Assembly (NCBI RefSeq): GCF_002192255.1
Contig: NZ_CP021768.1
Span: 2,498,001-2,562,000, forward strand
Length of the DNA stretch: 64,000 nt
Direction of reading: 5' to 3'
Source: Stenotrophomonas sp. WZN-1
Lineage (GTDB): Bacteria > Pseudomonadota > Gammaproteobacteria > Xanthomonadales > Xanthomonadaceae
The position numbers and the translations under genes are program-made. This document shows positions 49,111-60,249 of the stretch, one piece after another. Below the pieces are notes generated by a model that worked only from the letters and a program-made list of their open reading frames with translations, searched no databases and was not told the DNA's origin. How positions within the stretch are numbered: position 1 is the first letter of the stretch; each line of letters begins with the position of its first letter.

Positions 49111-49869
49111 TCACCCGCGCAGGGTGGCGCCGCCGTCCACGTACAGGTCACTCATCGCCACGTGCCCGGCCTGCTCGGAGAGCAGGAACATCACCGAGTG
49201 CGCGATGTCTTCCGGGGTGGCCAGCTTGCGCAGCGGGATGCCGGCCTTGTAGGTCTCCAGGTTGCCGGCAATCACCCGCTCGGCACCGTGCTCGTCCTGC
49301 CACATACCGGTCTGCATCGGGGTCAGCGTTGAACCCGGGGCGACGATGTTGCAGCGGATGCCCAACGGCGCCAGCTCCAGCCCGAGGCAGCGGGTGAACA
49401 TCGTGGCGGCGGCCTTGGACGCGGCATAGGCGGCCATGCCGTGCCGCGGCACGCCGGCGGCATTCGAACTGACGGTGACGATCGCGCCTTGGCCTCGCGG
49501 TGACATCACCCGCGCCAGCGCACGCCCGACATGGAACACACCATCGGCATTGACCGCGAACACCCGGCGCCAATCAGCATCGGTGGTGCCGGCCACCTCG
49601 CCCACGTGCAGGACCCCGGCCACGCTGGCGGCGAGGCCGATCGGCCCGATACTGGCTTCTACACGATCCACCAGTGCATCCACCGCCACGCTGTCGGTCA
49701 CATCAAGCGCAAACGCCTGCACACATGCATCCACCACCACGGGCGCCTCGCGGTCGGTCGCCACCACCGTGCAGCCGGCCTCGGCCAACAACCGTACCAG
49801 TGCCTCGCCGATGCCGCCGGCGGCGCCGGTTACCAGTGCCACGCGACCTTCAAAGCCGGTCAACTGCAT
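49111..49869 (-). CDS. entA: 2,3-dihydro-2,3-dihydroxybenzoate dehydrogenase
   Basis: The 252-residue short-chain dehydrogenase has [20 protein letters not shown] (nucleotide loop), the N-A-G analogue [20 protein letters not shown] with Tyr-x3-Lys (YAASK) and a late [20 protein letters not shown]. It oxidises the EntB product to 2,3-dihydroxybenzoate. It is the last gene of the siderophore operon and overlaps entF by 10 bases. Confidence 0.93.
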   Translation of the reverse strand: MQLTGFEGRVALVTGAAGGIGEALVRLLAEAGCTVVATDREAPVVVDACVQAFALDVTDSVAVDALVDRVEASIGPIGLAASVAGVLHVGEVAGTTDADWRRVFAVNADGVFHVGRALARVMSPRGQGAIVTVSSNAAGVPRHGMAAYAASKAAATMFTRCLGLELAPLGIRCNIVAPGSTLTPMQTGMWQDEHGAERVIAGNLETYKAGIPLRKLATPEDIAHSVMFLLSEQAGHVAMSDLYVDGGATLRG

Positions 49870-52800
49870 GTTGCGATCTCCTGTTGCTCATCCCAGTGGC
49901 GCAGTCGCGCCGACAACCACGGTGCCAGCTGCGCCACCGCATCGCGGCCGGTCAGCTCGGCATGCAGGAACGGCAGTTCGAGCGCCTGCACCTTGCGCGC
50001 ATGAGTCCGCCACAACGCCGACTGCAGCTGTGGTCGCGCCTGGTGATCACGACCCGCACGCACGTGCACCAGCGTGCCGTCGAATGGCTGGTGGATATGT
50101 TCGCGGATCAGCCGGTTGGTGCCGGTCACGGCCCGCACCACGCCATCGAGCACCACATCCGGCAGGCTGCCGAGCGCACTGCCGCCACGGCGCAGGAAAC
50201 CAAGGATGCGCTCACGGCTGTCCAGTTCCGGATGCGCATCCGGATCATGGCCGGCAATCGCCAGCAGCGCCCGCAATGCGGCGATGGCGTCGGGTTCCGG
50301 CTCGGCGCGCCAGCACTCGCTGGGGTAGGCGTCCAGCAGCACCAGTTCACCGACCTCACGACCGATCTCATGCAGGCGCACCGCCATCGCCTGGGCGAGG
50401 ATGCCGCCCACCGACCAGCCCAGCAGATGCACCGGCCCTTTCGGCTGCAATGCAACCACGCGCTGCACGTAGTCGTTGGCCATGGCTTCGCTGCTGGATG
50501 GCAACGGCTGCTTCGGATCCAGCGCCGCCGACTGCAGGCCGTACACCGGGCGTGCCGGCTGCAGGGCGCGCGCCAGGCGGCGGTAGTTCCAGGCGATGCC
50601 ACCGGCCGGGTGCAGCACGAACAAGGGAGTGGGCCCATCGGCATCAGTCGCAGCCAACGAGATCACCGGGCCCAATGCGTGGTCGGCCAGCGCCGGCGGC
50701 TCGGCAATGCGGGTCGCCAACGCGGCCACGGTCGGCTGCGCGAACAAAGCGCCCAGGCCAAGGTCACAGCGCCAGCGCTGCTCGATGGCCAGCAGCAGGT
50801 GCACCGCGGACAGCGAATCGCCACCGAGGCTGAAGAAGTCCGCATCCACCGCCACGGGCGCATCGCGGCCCAGCGCCTGGGCGAACAGCACGGCCAGCTC
50901 CTGCTCCAGCGGCGTGCGCGGCGCCAGTCCGGAAATCTCGTTCTGCGGCGGCTTCGGCAAGGCGTTGCGGTCGAGCTTGCCGTTGGCGGTCACCGGCCAG
51001 TGATCCACACCGACGAACGCCGAGGGCACCATGTAGTCCGGCACGCGCTTGGCCAGGTGGCCTCGCAGCATCGCAGCATCGGCAAGCGCCGCCGGCACAT
51101 AGGCCACCAGCCGCGCATCGCCCGGCGTGTCCAGGCGCAGCAGCACTTCCACGCGCTCCATGCCAGGCAGCTCACCCAGTGCCGCCTCTATCTCGCCCAG
51201 CTCGATGCGCAGGCCGCGCAGTTTTACCTGATGGTCGCTGCGACCGAGATACTCGACCGCACCATCGGGGCGCCAGCGCGCTACGTCGCCGGTGCGGTAG
51301 ATCCGCTCGCCCGGCAGGAAGGGATCGGCCAGGAAGCGCTCGGCGGTCAGATCATCGCGGCCGAGATAGCCACGTGCCAGCTGCACGCCGCCCAGGTACA
51401 GGTCGCCGGCCACACCGACCGGCACCGGCTGCGTCCGCGCGTCCAGCACATACAAGCGGGTATTCCAGACCGGGAACCCGATCGGCACTGGCCGCGAGTG
51501 GTCCTGGGCCGAGGCCGGCCAGTAGCTGACGTCCACTGCGGCTTCGGTCGGGCCGTACAGGTTGTGCAGTTCGGCCTGCACGCGCGCATGAAAGCGGTCG
51601 CGCAGTGAAGCGTCCAGCGCCTCGCCACTGGTGAACACGCGGCGCAGCTGCAGGCCTTCGGAGGCCGGCGCAGCAAGGAACGCGCCGAGCATCGACGGCA
51701 CGAAATGCGCCGTGGTGATGCCTTGGTCGCGGATCAGCCGTGCCAGCTCGGTCGGATCACGATGCGCGTCCGGACCCGCCACCACCAGCGTCGCGCCGCA
51801 CAGCAGCGGCAGGAAAAATTCCCAGACCGAGACATCGAAGGTGGCTGGCGTCTTCTGCAGTATCCGGTCGTCGGTACGGATGCCGTAGTGCTCGCGCATC
51901 CACAGCAGACGATTGACGATGGCACGATGCTCGATCACCACGCCCTTCGGCTCGCCGGTCGAACCCGAGGTATAGATCACATAGGCCGCATCGCTGGGCG
52001 CCGGATCGGGCCAGGGCGCTGCGAAGCTCAGCGCAGTCCACTGCTCGGGTGCGAGCACCGGCATACCGGTCATGCGCTCCGCCACGTCCGCCGCCGCCAA
52101 CACGCAGACCGGTTGCGCCGAGGCCAGGATGCGGGCAAGGCGTTCGTCAGGATGCGCCAGATCCAGCGGCAGGTAGGCGGCGCCCGCGCGCAGCACCGCC
52201 ACCAGCGCGATCACCAGCTCCAGCGAGCGCGGCAATGCCACTGCCACCACACTGTTCGGGCCGACGCCCATCGCGCGCAGCTGCGCGGCAAGTGCGAAGC
52301 TACGCGCTTCCAGCGTTGCGTAATCCAACGTGGCGTCGCCGAACACCAGCGCGGGTGCCTGTGGATCGCGGTCCATGCCCTGTTGCAGCAGCTCAACCAG
52401 CGTGGTCTGCGGCAGTGCATGCGCGGTGGCATTGAAACCATGCACTACCTGCTGCGCTTCTTCGCCGGTGGCCAGCGGCACCGCCGCGATGTCTTCAGCC
52501 TCCAGCGCCGCCGACACGAAATGCAGCAGCCGCGCCGCGTGCGCCTGCACATCCTCGCGGCTGTAGAGCGAAGGATTGGCTTCAATCTCCAGGTCGAGCA
52601 GGTGCTGGCCATCGCCACGGAAACCCAGCGTCAGGTCGTCGACCGGCCCGGTGCAAAGCACCTCCAGCGTGGCCTGCACGCCAGGCAACGCCAGCGGCGT
52701 GTAGAACGGCTGCACATTCACCAGCGGCCCATGCAGCCGTTGCTGCGCTCCCACCAGACCCAGGTCACGGCGCAGCTGCTCACCACGATAGCGGCCGTGC

Positions 52801-53750
52801 TTGCGGCCCTGGCTGAGTTGCCGGCCCAATGCCCGGGTAAACGCCTCGACACTGCCCTCGCCGGCCGCCACCCGCAGCGGCAGCACGTTCATCACCATTG
52901 CCGGCACGCGCGCCGATGCGTTGCCGAGCCGCCCCATGTAAGGCACGCCCAGCACCACTTCATCGACGGCGCTCATCCGCCGAAGGTACTCGGCCGCCAG
53001 TGCGGCCAGCACATCCGGCCAGGGCTGCAGCCAACGTACCGAGGCCTGCAGCAACTGCTCACGGAATGCCGCATCGAGCGGCTGCACCCAGCGCAGCGCG
53101 TCGTCACTGGCCGCCAGCGTGCCGGCCAGGCCCACGCCTGCCGGTGCGCCCTGCATGTGCTCACGCCACCACTGCCCGGCCTGCGCGCGGCGCGGATCGG
53201 CACGATAAGCGGCATCATCGGCCAGCACGCCCGCCAGCCCCGGCAGGGGCTCACCCGTGCGACCGGCATACAACGCGCAGACGCGACCGGTGAACAACGC
53301 CATGCCATAGCCGTCGGCCGCCAGATGATGCACGCGCAGGTACCAGACCCAGCGCTGCCCGCCCAGATCGAACAACACCTGCTGGCTGATCCGGTCGCGG
53401 GTGGGATCGACCGGGCTCAGCCGGTCGGCGTGCATCAGGTTGCGTGCCGCAGCGGCGGGATCCGCCTCGGTGGACACATCGCGCACCGAAAGCAACGGCA
53501 CGTGTGCCGGGTCATGCCACTGCAGCGGCTGGCCATCGGCACCTTCGGCAAAGCGTAATGCGAAGGCCTGGGCTTCGCCTGCAGCCTGGTCTGCCGCGGC
53601 GACGAACGCGGCCACATCCAGCGCACCCTCGATCCACACCGCGTGCGCGGTATTGAATGACGGATTGTCCGGTGCCAGCCGCTGCGCGAACCACAGCCCA
53701 GCCTGGGCCTCGGTCAGCGCCACCGGCGTGGCCAGCGCGACGGCGTTCAT
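49860..53750 (-). CDS. entF: Enterobactin-type NRPS (C-A-T-TE), EntF
   Basis: The ATG at 53750 gives 1296 residues, near E. coli EntF (1293). Order: condensation domain with HHLAADG (about 150), adenylation domain about 450-960 ([34 protein letters not shown] and [13 protein letters not shown], giving the D-V-W-H start of a serine-type pocket code), carrier with GGDSLSAVH (about 1000), and thioesterase with [10 protein letters not shown]. It should activate serine, join it to dihydroxybenzoate and release a cyclic or linear product. Published work reports a catecholate siderophore in S. maltophilia that differs from enterobactin, so the final structure should not be assumed. Confidence 0.95.
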   Translation of the reverse strand: MNAVALATPVALTEAQAGLWFAQRLAPDNPSFNTAHAVWIEGALDVAAFVAAADQAAGEAQAFALRFAEGADGQPLQWHDPAHVPLLSVRDVSTEADPAAAARNLMHADRLSPVDPTRDRISQQVLFDLGGQRWVWYLRVHHLAADGYGMALFTGRVCALYAGRTGEPLPGLAGVLADDAAYRADPRRAQAGQWWREHMQGAPAGVGLAGTLAASDDALRWVQPLDAAFREQLLQASVRWLQPWPDVLAALAAEYLRRMSAVDEVVLGVPYMGRLGNASARVPAMVMNVLPLRVAAGEGSVEAFTRALGRQLSQGRKHGRYRGEQLRRDLGLVGAQQRLHGPLVNVQPFYTPLALPGVQATLEVLCTGPVDDLTLGFRGDGQHLLDLEIEANPSLYSREDVQAHAARLLHFVSAALEAEDIAAVPLATGEEAQQVVHGFNATAHALPQTTLVELLQQGMDRDPQAPALVFGDATLDYATLEARSFALAAQLRAMGVGPNSVVAVALPRSLELVIALVAVLRAGAAYLPLDLAHPDERLARILASAQPVCVLAAADVAERMTGMPVLAPEQWTALSFAAPWPDPAPSDAAYVIYTSGSTGEPKGVVIEHRAIVNRLLWMREHYGIRTDDRILQKTPATFDVSVWEFFLPLLCGATLVVAGPDAHRDPTELARLIRDQGITTAHFVPSMLGAFLAAPASEGLQLRRVFTSGEALDASLRDRFHARVQAELHNLYGPTEAAVDVSYWPASAQDHSRPVPIGFPVWNTRLYVLDARTQPVPVGVAGDLYLGGVQLARGYLGRDDLTAERFLADPFLPGERIYRTGDVARWRPDGAVEYLGRSDHQVKLRGLRIELGEIEAALGELPGMERVEVLLRLDTPGDARLVAYVPAALADAAMLRGHLAKRVPDYMVPSAFVGVDHWPVTANGKLDRNALPKPPQNEISGLAPRTPLEQELAVLFAQALGRDAPVAVDADFFSLGGDSLSAVHLLLAIEQRWRCDLGLGALFAQPTVAALATRIAEPPALADHALGPVISLAATDADGPTPLFVLHPAGGIAWNYRRLARALQPARPVYGLQSAALDPKQPLPSSSEAMANDYVQRVVALQPKGPVHLLGWSVGGILAQAMAVRLHEIGREVGELVLLDAYPSECWRAEPEPDAIAALRALLAIAGHDPDAHPELDSRERILGFLRRGGSALGSLPDVVLDGVVRAVTGTNRLIREHIHQPFDGTLVHVRAGRDHQARPQLQSALWRTHARKVQALELPFLHAELTGRDAVAQLAPWLSARLRHWDEQQEIATCS

Positions 53751-54004
53751 GCGTTCTGCGCGGCCTGCAGTTGCTGCACCACACCCCACCACTGGCGCAG
53801 CGTGGTGTGTTCTGCCAGCTGCGAGAACTCCAGCGGCAGACCGGTGTTGCCCCAGGCCAGGACCAGGCCGAGCATGCGCATCGAATCCAGGTCCAGGTCG
53901 ATCAGGTTGTCGTCGTCACCGATCTCTGCCGGCGTGCACTCCAGCACGCGCGCCACATCGGCACGCATCCGCTCCAGATCCAGCACGTCACCCGTGGCAG
54001 CCAT
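53747..54004 (-). CDS. Stand-alone aryl carrier protein (EntB C-terminal half)
   Basis: The ATG at 54004 gives 85 residues. The carrier motif NLIDLDLDSMRMLGLVLAW contains the serine for phosphopantetheine. In E. coli this domain is fused to the isochorismatase as EntB; here it is separate. It should be loaded with dihydroxybenzoate by EntE and deliver it to EntF. The start overlaps the isochorismatase stop (TGATG), and its end overlaps the entF start, so the split does not disturb stoichiometry. Confidence 0.92.
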   Translation of the reverse strand: MAATGDVLDLERMRADVARVLECTPAEIGDDDNLIDLDLDSMRMLGLVLAWGNTGLPLEFSQLAEHTTLRQWWGVVQQLQAAQNA

Positions 54005-54636
54005 CACAGCACCTCCAGCAGCTGATCGGTGGTCATCGGCACACCACAGGTGCGCGCGATCCAGTGCAGCGCCTGATCGTGGTCGGCGCGCGAGAAATCC
54101 GCCACCGCGTCAGCTGCGATGAACGCCTCGATGTCACGCTGGAAGGCTTCGACCACGGTGGCAGTGCAGCCGATATGGGCGTAAACGCCGGTGACCAGCA
54201 GCTGGTCGCGGCCACGCACCCGCATCAGTGTTTCCAGGTTGCTGCGCTGGAAGGCACTGTAGCGGTGCTTCACCAGCACGTGCTCGCCAGGTTGCGGTGC
54301 CAGCACATCGATGATCGGCTCATGATCGGCACTGCTGCGCATGCCCGGCCCCCACAGGTCGGCCTGCAGGCCACGGTCACGGCGATCCTGGTCGCCATGC
54401 TGGGCGGTGTAGAACACCGGAATGCCATGTGCCCGGCAATGCGCCAGCAGGCGCGCGATGTTGTCCACCGCGGGCCGCAACGGGGCGTTCCCGGCGTCGA
54501 ATGCGGCCAGGAAGTAGCGCTGCATGTCATGCACCAGCAGAGCGGCACGATCGCGCTGCGGGCGCCACGGGCCGCGCGCCTGCGGCAGTTCGGCAGCGGT
54601 CGGCAAGGGATAGTGGGTGATGCGGGGCAGCGCCAT
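54004..54636 (-). CDS. entB: Isochorismatase (EntB N-terminal half only)
   Basis: The 210-residue protein follows the EntB isochorismatase domain closely: AALLVHDMQRYFLAAFDAGN, FYTAQHGDQDRRDRGLQADL, WGPGM, LVKHRYSAFQRSNLETLMRV and VTGVYAHIGCTATVVEAFQR. The catalytic aspartate is in VHDMQ. It hydrolyses isochorismate to dihydro-dihydroxybenzoate. It stops where the E. coli protein continues into the carrier domain, which is encoded by the next gene. It overlaps entE by one base. Confidence 0.95.
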   Translation of the reverse strand: MALPRITHYPLPTAAELPQARGPWRPQRDRAALLVHDMQRYFLAAFDAGNAPLRPAVDNIARLLAHCRAHGIPVFYTAQHGDQDRRDRGLQADLWGPGMRSSADHEPIIDVLAPQPGEHVLVKHRYSAFQRSNLETLMRVRGRDQLLVTGVYAHIGCTATVVEAFQRDIEAFIAADAVADFSRADHDQALHWIARTCGVPMTTDQLLEVL

Positions 54637-56288
54637 CAGCGCGTTCCTCCTGTCTGTTGCAGATGACGAGCACGCAGCTGCGCGCGCAGTTCGCGGCGGC
54701 TGATCTTGCCGACCGCCGTGGTATCGAAACTTTCGACGAACACGACCTGGTCCGGCACCTTGAAGGCGGCCAGGCCGCGCGTACGCATCCAGGCCTTCAG
54801 AGCCGGCGCCTTGAACGGCTCGCCGTGCGGAATCACGAAGGCGCAGCTGCGCTCGCCCAGATACTCATCGGGAATGGAGACCACGGCGGCGTCGAACACG
54901 CCGGGGTGCGCCAGCAGGTGATCTTCGATCTCTTCGGCGGAGATCTTCTCGCCCGCGCGGTTGATGTGGTCACCCGCACGGCCCTGCACCACCAGGTAGC
55001 CTCCGGGCAGCTGCTGCACACGGTCGCCGGTACGATAGAAGCCGTCGTCGGTGAACGAGCGCGCATTGGCCACCGCGTCGTTGTGGTAGCCGCGGATGGT
55101 GTACGGGCCACGGGTAAGCAGATGCCCCACCTCGCCTTCGGCCACCGGCTGGTCATGGTCATCGACCACGCGCACTTCGTCGTCCGGGCTGATCGGCCGG
55201 CCCTGGCACGCCACGATCAGTTCCTCCGGATCATCCAGACGCGTGTAGTTGACCAGGCCTTCGGCCATGCCGAACACCTGTTGCAGCGTGCAGCCAAGGC
55301 CGTCGATCACCCGTCGTGCCGCTTCCGGCACCAGCTTGGCACCGCCGACCTGCAGCACCTGCAGGCTGGAAAGATCGTGCGGGGTGGTTGCTGCCGCCTG
55401 CGCCCACAGCAGCGCCAGCGGCGGCACCAGTCCGCAGCACGTCACCTTCTCGCGGGCGATCAGCGGGAACGCCGCATCCGGCCCGGGGCCGGGACTGAGC
55501 ACCACGCGCGCACCGGCATACAGCGCGCCGAAGAAGCCGGGCGAACTCATCGGGAAGTTGTGCGCGGCCGGCAGCGCGACCAGGTACACGCTGTCGCGGT
55601 CGATGCCGCAGAGGTCATTGCTGGCACGGAACGAATAGATGTAATCGTCGTGGGTGCGCGGAATCAGCTTGGACAGGCCAGTGCTGCCACCGGAGATCTG
55701 CAGGAACGCAACCGACTGCGGGTCCGGGTCGGCCGGCAGCTGGCTGCGATCGCCCTGCAGCGCCTCCAACGCAACGAACTCCGCCGCATCGCCGTCGATC
55801 ACCACATGGCGCACGGCGGACACTTCGGCCTGCAGCGCCCGCGCCAGCCCACGATGATCGAAGCCATCGTGCAGTGTGGTGGTGATGTAGGCACTGGCCT
55901 CGGCCTTGTTGGCGAAGTGCACCAGCTCGGTGATGCGGTGCGCAGGCAGCGCGTAGACCGGTACCAGGCCGGCGCGAAACAGGCCGCAGACTGTGGTGAT
56001 GAACCCTGCGGTGTTGCCCAGCTGTACCAGTACCCGTTCGCCGGGCTGCAGACCGAGTGCCAGCAGGCCCGCGCCGATGCGCCCTGCCTCGTGCCACAGC
56101 TGCGCGTAGCTCAGGCGGACGTCGCCAGCCACCACCGCGATGTCATCCGCATAGCGTTCCGCGCGCTCGCGCAGGAATGCCGGGAAGGTCTCGCCGCGCC
56201 AGTGCCCTGCATCGCGATACCGCGCTGCCAGCGCATCAGGCCAAACCTGCTGCAGTGGCAGGCGGGAAGAATCAGTGGAGGTATTCAT
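54636..56288 (-). CDS. entE: 2,3-dihydroxybenzoate-AMP ligase
   Basis: The 550-residue enzyme of the AMP-forming family has the loop [20 protein letters not shown], the A5-A7 stretch [20 protein letters not shown] and a C-terminal lysine in [14 protein letters not shown]. Aromatic-acid recognition fits [17 protein letters not shown]. It activates dihydroxybenzoate and loads the stand-alone carrier protein. It overlaps entC by four bases. Confidence 0.95.
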   Translation of the reverse strand: MNTSTDSSRLPLQQVWPDALAARYRDAGHWRGETFPAFLRERAERYADDIAVVAGDVRLSYAQLWHEAGRIGAGLLALGLQPGERVLVQLGNTAGFITTVCGLFRAGLVPVYALPAHRITELVHFANKAEASAYITTTLHDGFDHRGLARALQAEVSAVRHVVIDGDAAEFVALEALQGDRSQLPADPDPQSVAFLQISGGSTGLSKLIPRTHDDYIYSFRASNDLCGIDRDSVYLVALPAAHNFPMSSPGFFGALYAGARVVLSPGPGPDAAFPLIAREKVTCCGLVPPLALLWAQAAATTPHDLSSLQVLQVGGAKLVPEAARRVIDGLGCTLQQVFGMAEGLVNYTRLDDPEELIVACQGRPISPDDEVRVVDDHDQPVAEGEVGHLLTRGPYTIRGYHNDAVANARSFTDDGFYRTGDRVQQLPGGYLVVQGRAGDHINRAGEKISAEEIEDHLLAHPGVFDAAVVSIPDEYLGERSCAFVIPHGEPFKAPALKAWMRTRGLAAFKVPDQVVFVESFDTTAVGKISRRELRAQLRARHLQQTGGTR

Positions 56289-57478
56289 GCGGCAGGCTCG
56301 ATGGCGGGCGCGGATTCATGGACACCCAGCGCATTCAACAGGGCAGCGAACTTCGCTGCGGTTTCAGCCACTTCAGCCTCGGGTTGCGAATCGGCGACGA
56401 TGCCGGCGCCTGCGTACAGGCGCAGCTGCGTGCCCTGCAGCCGCGCGCAGCGGATCGCCACGTACCAGTCTCCATCCCCCTGCGCGTCCAGCCAGCCGAC
56501 TGCACCGGCATAGAAGCCGCGCGGCACCGGTTCCAGCTCGCGGATGCGCTGCAGTGCCGCCAGCCGTGGCGTACCGCAGACTGCCGGCGTGGGGTGCAGC
56601 TGTGCCAGCAGTTCGGCGGCAGACGTCTGCGGATCCTTCAGGGTGGCGTGGATGCGGGTTCCCAGATGCCACATGCTGGCGGTCGCATGCAGCGCCGGCC
56701 GCGGCTGCGCATCGATGTGGCTGCAGTACGGCGCCAGGCCATCGACGATGGCTTCGACCACGTGGCGATGCTCGTCATGGTCCTTGCGCGAGGCCAGCAG
56801 CGCCTGCGCGGCACGCTCGTCCTCGGCGGCATCGGCGCTGCGGCGTGCGGACCCGGCCAGCGGATGCGACAGCAGCGCCGCGCCGCGCTTGCGCAGCAGC
56901 AGTTCCGGCGTTGCACCCACCAGCCAGGCCGGTGCCTGCCCCGGTTCAACCGGCAGCGGCACCGCATAGGTGGCCACCGAAGGGTCCGCGCCCAGGCGGG
57001 CCAGCAGCACCTCCGGGGAAAGTGACTGCCGCGTGCGGGCCAGCAGGCTGCGCGCCAGCACCACCTTGTGCAGTTCCTGTTCGGGCGCGCGCAGGGCCTG
57101 CACCGCTGTGGCCACGGCGGCCGCATAGTCCAACGCTGCGGGCTCTGCCCGCAGCTCACCCTCCAGCGGCGGCGCCGCCTGCGGCTGCAACGGCAATGGC
57201 GGCAGCAGCCGCTCGGGCTGGTACAGCGCATCGTCGGCACGCGGCTCGAACGGCACCGCACCGACCAGCAACCCCGGCCCGCCGCGCTGCTGGGCGAAGA
57301 ACTCTGCAACACGCTCAGCCAGGGTCGCCAGCGCACCACTCGCCAGCGCGGCCCGGCAACCACGTGCGTGCACGTGCTGGCCGGCATGCTGCAGCAGGAA
57401 CAGCGACGCGTCGTCAGTGCTCTCCAGCGGCGCTGGCGCAGCCTCCGGCCACGCACCCTGCATCAGGGAATCGTTCAT
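56285..57478 (-). CDS. entC: Isochorismate synthase
   Basis: The ATG at 57478 gives 397 residues. The chorismate-binding half has [50 protein letters not shown] and [20 protein letters not shown], then [20 protein letters not shown]. It makes isochorismate for the siderophore and needs Mg2+. It overlaps both the exporter gene and entE by four bases. It is the committed step of the pathway here. Confidence 0.95.
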   Translation of the reverse strand: MNDSLMQGAWPEAAPAPLESTDDASLFLLQHAGQHVHARGCRAALASGALATLAERVAEFFAQQRGGPGLLVGAVPFEPRADDALYQPERLLPPLPLQPQAAPPLEGELRAEPAALDYAAAVATAVQALRAPEQELHKVVLARSLLARTRQSLSPEVLLARLGADPSVATYAVPLPVEPGQAPAWLVGATPELLLRKRGAALLSHPLAGSARRSADAAEDERAAQALLASRKDHDEHRHVVEAIVDGLAPYCSHIDAQPRPALHATASMWHLGTRIHATLKDPQTSAAELLAQLHPTPAVCGTPRLAALQRIRELEPVPRGFYAGAVGWLDAQGDGDWYVAIRCARLQGTQLRLYAGAGIVADSQPEAEVAETAAKFAALLNALGVHESAPAIEPAA

Positions 57479-58671
57479 GGGGTCTCCTTCATCCGATGCG
57501 CTGCAGCCAGCGCGCACAGCAACAGCAGCAGCGCGCCGACCAGCAGGTATGGCAGGCTCGGCCCGCCGCGATACAACAGCGTGCCAAGCATCGGCCCGGC
57601 CACCATGCCCAGTCCCTGTGCGGCAGCGACAGTACCGGCGGCAGCGCCCTGCTCGTGTGCCTCCACCGCGTCGGCGGCCAACGCCTGGAACGAGGGGAAT
57701 ACGAAGCCCATGCCGAATGCAGCCAGCGCGTAGGCCGTAGGCAGTTGCCAGGCCTGCTGCACGCCCGCCACCGAAGCAAAGCCGATGCCGGAAATGAGGG
57801 CGCCAAGAATGATCCAGCGCCGCGGATGTACCTCCAGCTTCATCACCAGCGCCTGCGCCAGGATCAGGCCGACACCGACCGCAGTCAGCGCGATACCTGC
57901 CATGCGTGCACCCGCAGCGGCATCCAGGCCCAGGCGATCGATTGCGAAGAAGCCGACCGTGACCTGCGCGATGGTCACCGAGACCATCGCGATGAACGCC
58001 GCCAACTGCGGCAGGCGCAACCGCGAGTCGGTGCGGCTCATCGGCGCGCGGCGCTGCGCGGATGCCCCCACCACCGGCGGCGTTGCTGGCAGCCGCCAGG
58101 CCAGCAATGCCAGTGCCAGCAGCGGCAGCAATGCGGCTACATACAGCGCCAGCGACAGGTTCGTGTAGGCCAGCCAACCCGCAGCAGCCGGGCCCAGCAC
58201 CATGCCCAGCGCGTTGGCGCTGCCCAGGCGGGCGAGGAATTTCGCTCGCTGTCCGGTGGGTGCCTTGTCGGCGATCAGCGCGGCAGCGGTAGGCGGCACC
58301 GCCGCGTAGAACAGGCCGATCAGGCCACGCGCACCGACCAGCACCAGCACCGATACCAGTACCGGCGGCACCGCCTGCAGGGCGACGTCGATGAACACCG
58401 CCAGCGCGATGTAGACCACGGTGTACGCGCTCATCGCCAGCATCAGCACGCGCTTGCGGCCGATGCGGTCGCTGAGCTGGCCCCACGGACGGGCAGCCAG
58501 CATCCACAGCACGCCCGCAGCGGTCACCGACAGTCCGGCGTGCCACTCGGACAGACCGAGCATGCGGACCACCGGGCCGATCACAGCGACGAAGGACATC
58601 ATCGCCATGGTGCCGATCAGGGCAGCCAACACCAGCGCCGGCAAGCCGGGAACGACGGGACGTGCGTGCAT
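57475..58671 (-). CDS. entS: MFS exporter of the siderophore operon
   Basis: The ATG at 58671 gives 398 residues with 12 segments. MFS signatures are LAARPWGQLSDRIGRKRVLM (loop 2-3) and ANALGMVLGPAAAGWLAYT. It is the first gene of the operon and overlaps entC, so it most likely exports the catecholate. Symbol entS is by role; sequence alone would say drug-type MFS transporter. Confidence 0.85.
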   Translation of the reverse strand: MHARPVVPGLPALVLAALIGTMAMMSFVAVIGPVVRMLGLSEWHAGLSVTAAGVLWMLAARPWGQLSDRIGRKRVLMLAMSAYTVVYIALAVFIDVALQAVPPVLVSVLVLVGARGLIGLFYAAVPPTAAALIADKAPTGQRAKFLARLGSANALGMVLGPAAAGWLAYTNLSLALYVAALLPLLALALLAWRLPATPPVVGASAQRRAPMSRTDSRLRLPQLAAFIAMVSVTIAQVTVGFFAIDRLGLDAAAGARMAGIALTAVGVGLILAQALVMKLEVHPRRWIILGALISGIGFASVAGVQQAWQLPTAYALAAFGMGFVFPSFQALAADAVEAHEQGAAAGTVAAAQGLGMVAGPMLGTLLYRGGPSLPYLLVGALLLLLCALAAAHRMKETP

Positions 58672-58758
58672 GGAACACCAGCCGTAACAGGAAAGGATGG
58701 CCGGGCGCACCTGCGCCCCGCCCGGCACCGGCCCTGTTCAGGACTGGATGCCATCCTT

Positions 58759-58790
58759 AAATGATAACGGCTCGTATTTGCATTTGATAC
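58759..58790 (-). promoter_or_regulatory. Putative Fur operator of the siderophore operon
   Basis: The minus strand reads GTATCAAATGCAAATACGAG, then CCGTTATCATTT, an AT-rich dyad-like stretch with GATAAC and ATTTGCATTT elements as in Fur sites. The block TATCAAATGCAAAT is shared with the site at 59173-59195. An extra 7-bp dyad, CCCATTC / GAATGGG, follows at 58790-58807. The centre is about 100 bp upstream of entS. Confidence 0.6.
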
Positions 58791-58822
58791 CCATTCTCTT
58801 GAATGGGCGCGCAACAGTGGGT

Positions 58823-59152
58823 TCAGCGCATTGCACGCAGGCCGAGCAGGCCTCGGCCCTTGAACCACCACTCCAGCGGCAGCGTCACCAGCGGCGGGAT
58901 GGCTGCCAGCAGGGCCAGCGCGCTCGCCCACCACGGCCAGCGCAGGCGCACCGCCGCGAACAGGGTGACCGCCACGTAGACCAGGAAGGCCACGCCGTGC
59001 AGCGGGCCGAACAGCTTCACCAACGCAACGTTGGCCATGGGGCCGTACTTCATCCACATGCCGATGAGCAGGCCGGCCCAGGTCACGGCCTCGATGAAAG
59101 CGACCGCCGCGAACAGGCGTCCAGTCGGGTGCATGGGGGAACGTTCGGTCAC
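58823..59152 (-). CDS. DUF3817 membrane protein
   Basis: A GTG at 59152, with GGAG six bases upstream, gives 109 residues. Three membrane segments are seen: FAAVAFIEAVTWAGLLIGM, PLHGVAFLVYVAVTLFAAV and ASALALLAAIPPLVTLPLEW. The pattern matches DUF3817. A Fur-like site lies just upstream, so it may respond to iron together with the siderophore genes. Its function is unknown. Confidence 0.85.
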   Translation of the reverse strand: MTERSPMHPTGRLFAAVAFIEAVTWAGLLIGMWMKYGPMANVALVKLFGPLHGVAFLVYVAVTLFAAVRLRWPWWASALALLAAIPPLVTLPLEWWFKGRGLLGLRAMR

Positions 59153-59172
59153 GCGGAGCTCCGGCAGCGGGA

Positions 59173-59195
59173 TATCAAATGCGAATGATACGCAG
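59173..59195. promoter_or_regulatory. Second Fur-like site upstream of the DUF3817 gene
   Basis: CAAATGCGAATGATACGCAG is a near-dyad of the kind found upstream of TonB receptors in related bacteria, and shares TATCAAATGC plus AAT with the entS site. It lies about 30 bp upstream of the GTG at 59152. Confidence 0.55.
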
Positions 59196-59247
59196 ATGCG
59201 GACGTTCCGGACACCGGCGGGTAGCGCTGGGCCACCAAGGTGGACAC

Positions 59248-60183
59248 CTACCTGAGCATATGCGGCACAACCTGCTCGCCGATCTCACGCAGCACGTCAT
59301 CCATCGGACGCCCGTTGTCGGCCAGATTGAACATCACGTGCGCCACGCCCTGCGCATGCACGCGCAGCAGATAGTCACGCAGACCGTCGCGGCCGACCTT
59401 CAGGCCCAGCGGCAGCGGCTCCGCCGGCGCCTGCGGATCCGCCTGCAGGTCCAGCAGCATCGACTGCACGAACGGCTTGCCTGGCCCACCACCCTGCACC
59501 AGCGCCTGCTGCCACAGGCCGATCCGTCCTTCCTGCGCAGCTTCCTCGCGGTGATAGGTGGCCCAGCCCTCGGCTTCGCGCGCGATCCACTGCAGGCTCT
59601 GCCGCGCCGTGCCGACCACCAGCATCGGGATGCGCGTGGCCGGCGCCGGCAGTACGTCGAAGCCACCAGTCGCCTGCAGTACGGCGGTCCGCTCATCGGC
59701 CTCCGGTGACAGCGCCGCGCGCAACAACGTCCAGCGCTCACGGAAGTTCGCCGCCCTGCCCTGCAGATCCTCACCGAACGCGGCGAACTCTTCCGGGCGG
59801 TCACCCGAACCCAGGCCGAGCATGAAACGCCCGTCGCTGATCCGGTCCAGGCTCAGTGCCGACTTAGCCACCTGCAACGGCCGGCGCAACGGCAGCACAA
59901 TCGCTGCGCTGCCGACCACGATGCGCTCGGTCGCGGCCGCCAGCATGCCCAGCCACAGGAACGGATCGTCCAGCGCACTCGCTGTCGCGTCTGGCCCCTG
60001 TGGCACCATCAGCGGCACGTCGCGCGCCCACAACGCGGCGAAGCCAAGATCGTCGGCCAGCCGTGCGATGCGCCGTGCCTCACGCGGATCGGCCAGCCCC
60101 TGCGACGCCACCGGCGTCATCAGGCCCAGGCTCAAGCCCTGTTGCGGAAACAACGCAGCGTAAGCGGGATTGAAATCACTCAT
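59248..60183 (-). CDS. LLM-class flavin-dependent oxidoreductase
   Basis: The 311-residue protein has a luciferase-like TIM barrel: GLMTPVASQGLADPREARRI, LADDLGFAALWARDVPLMVP, ATERIVVGSAAIVLPLRRPL and DRISDGRFMLGLGSGDRPEE. It uses FMN or F420-type flavin for oxidation of an unknown substrate. Its start is 66 bp from that of the divergent acetyltransferase gene. Confidence 0.87.
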   Translation of the reverse strand: MSDFNPAYAALFPQQGLSLGLMTPVASQGLADPREARRIARLADDLGFAALWARDVPLMVPQGPDATASALDDPFLWLGMLAAATERIVVGSAAIVLPLRRPLQVAKSALSLDRISDGRFMLGLGSGDRPEEFAAFGEDLQGRAANFRERWTLLRAALSPEADERTAVLQATGGFDVLPAPATRIPMLVVGTARQSLQWIAREAEGWATYHREEAAQEGRIGLWQQALVQGGGPGKPFVQSMLLDLQADPQAPAEPLPLGLKVGRDGLRDYLLRVHAQGVAHVMFNLADNGRPMDDVLREIGEQVVPHMLR

Positions 60184-60249
60184 GCCGCCAGCTTAGCGTG
60201 CAGGCATGCGGCAACGATGACGTGCCGCCCACCACGGGAAGAACACTGC

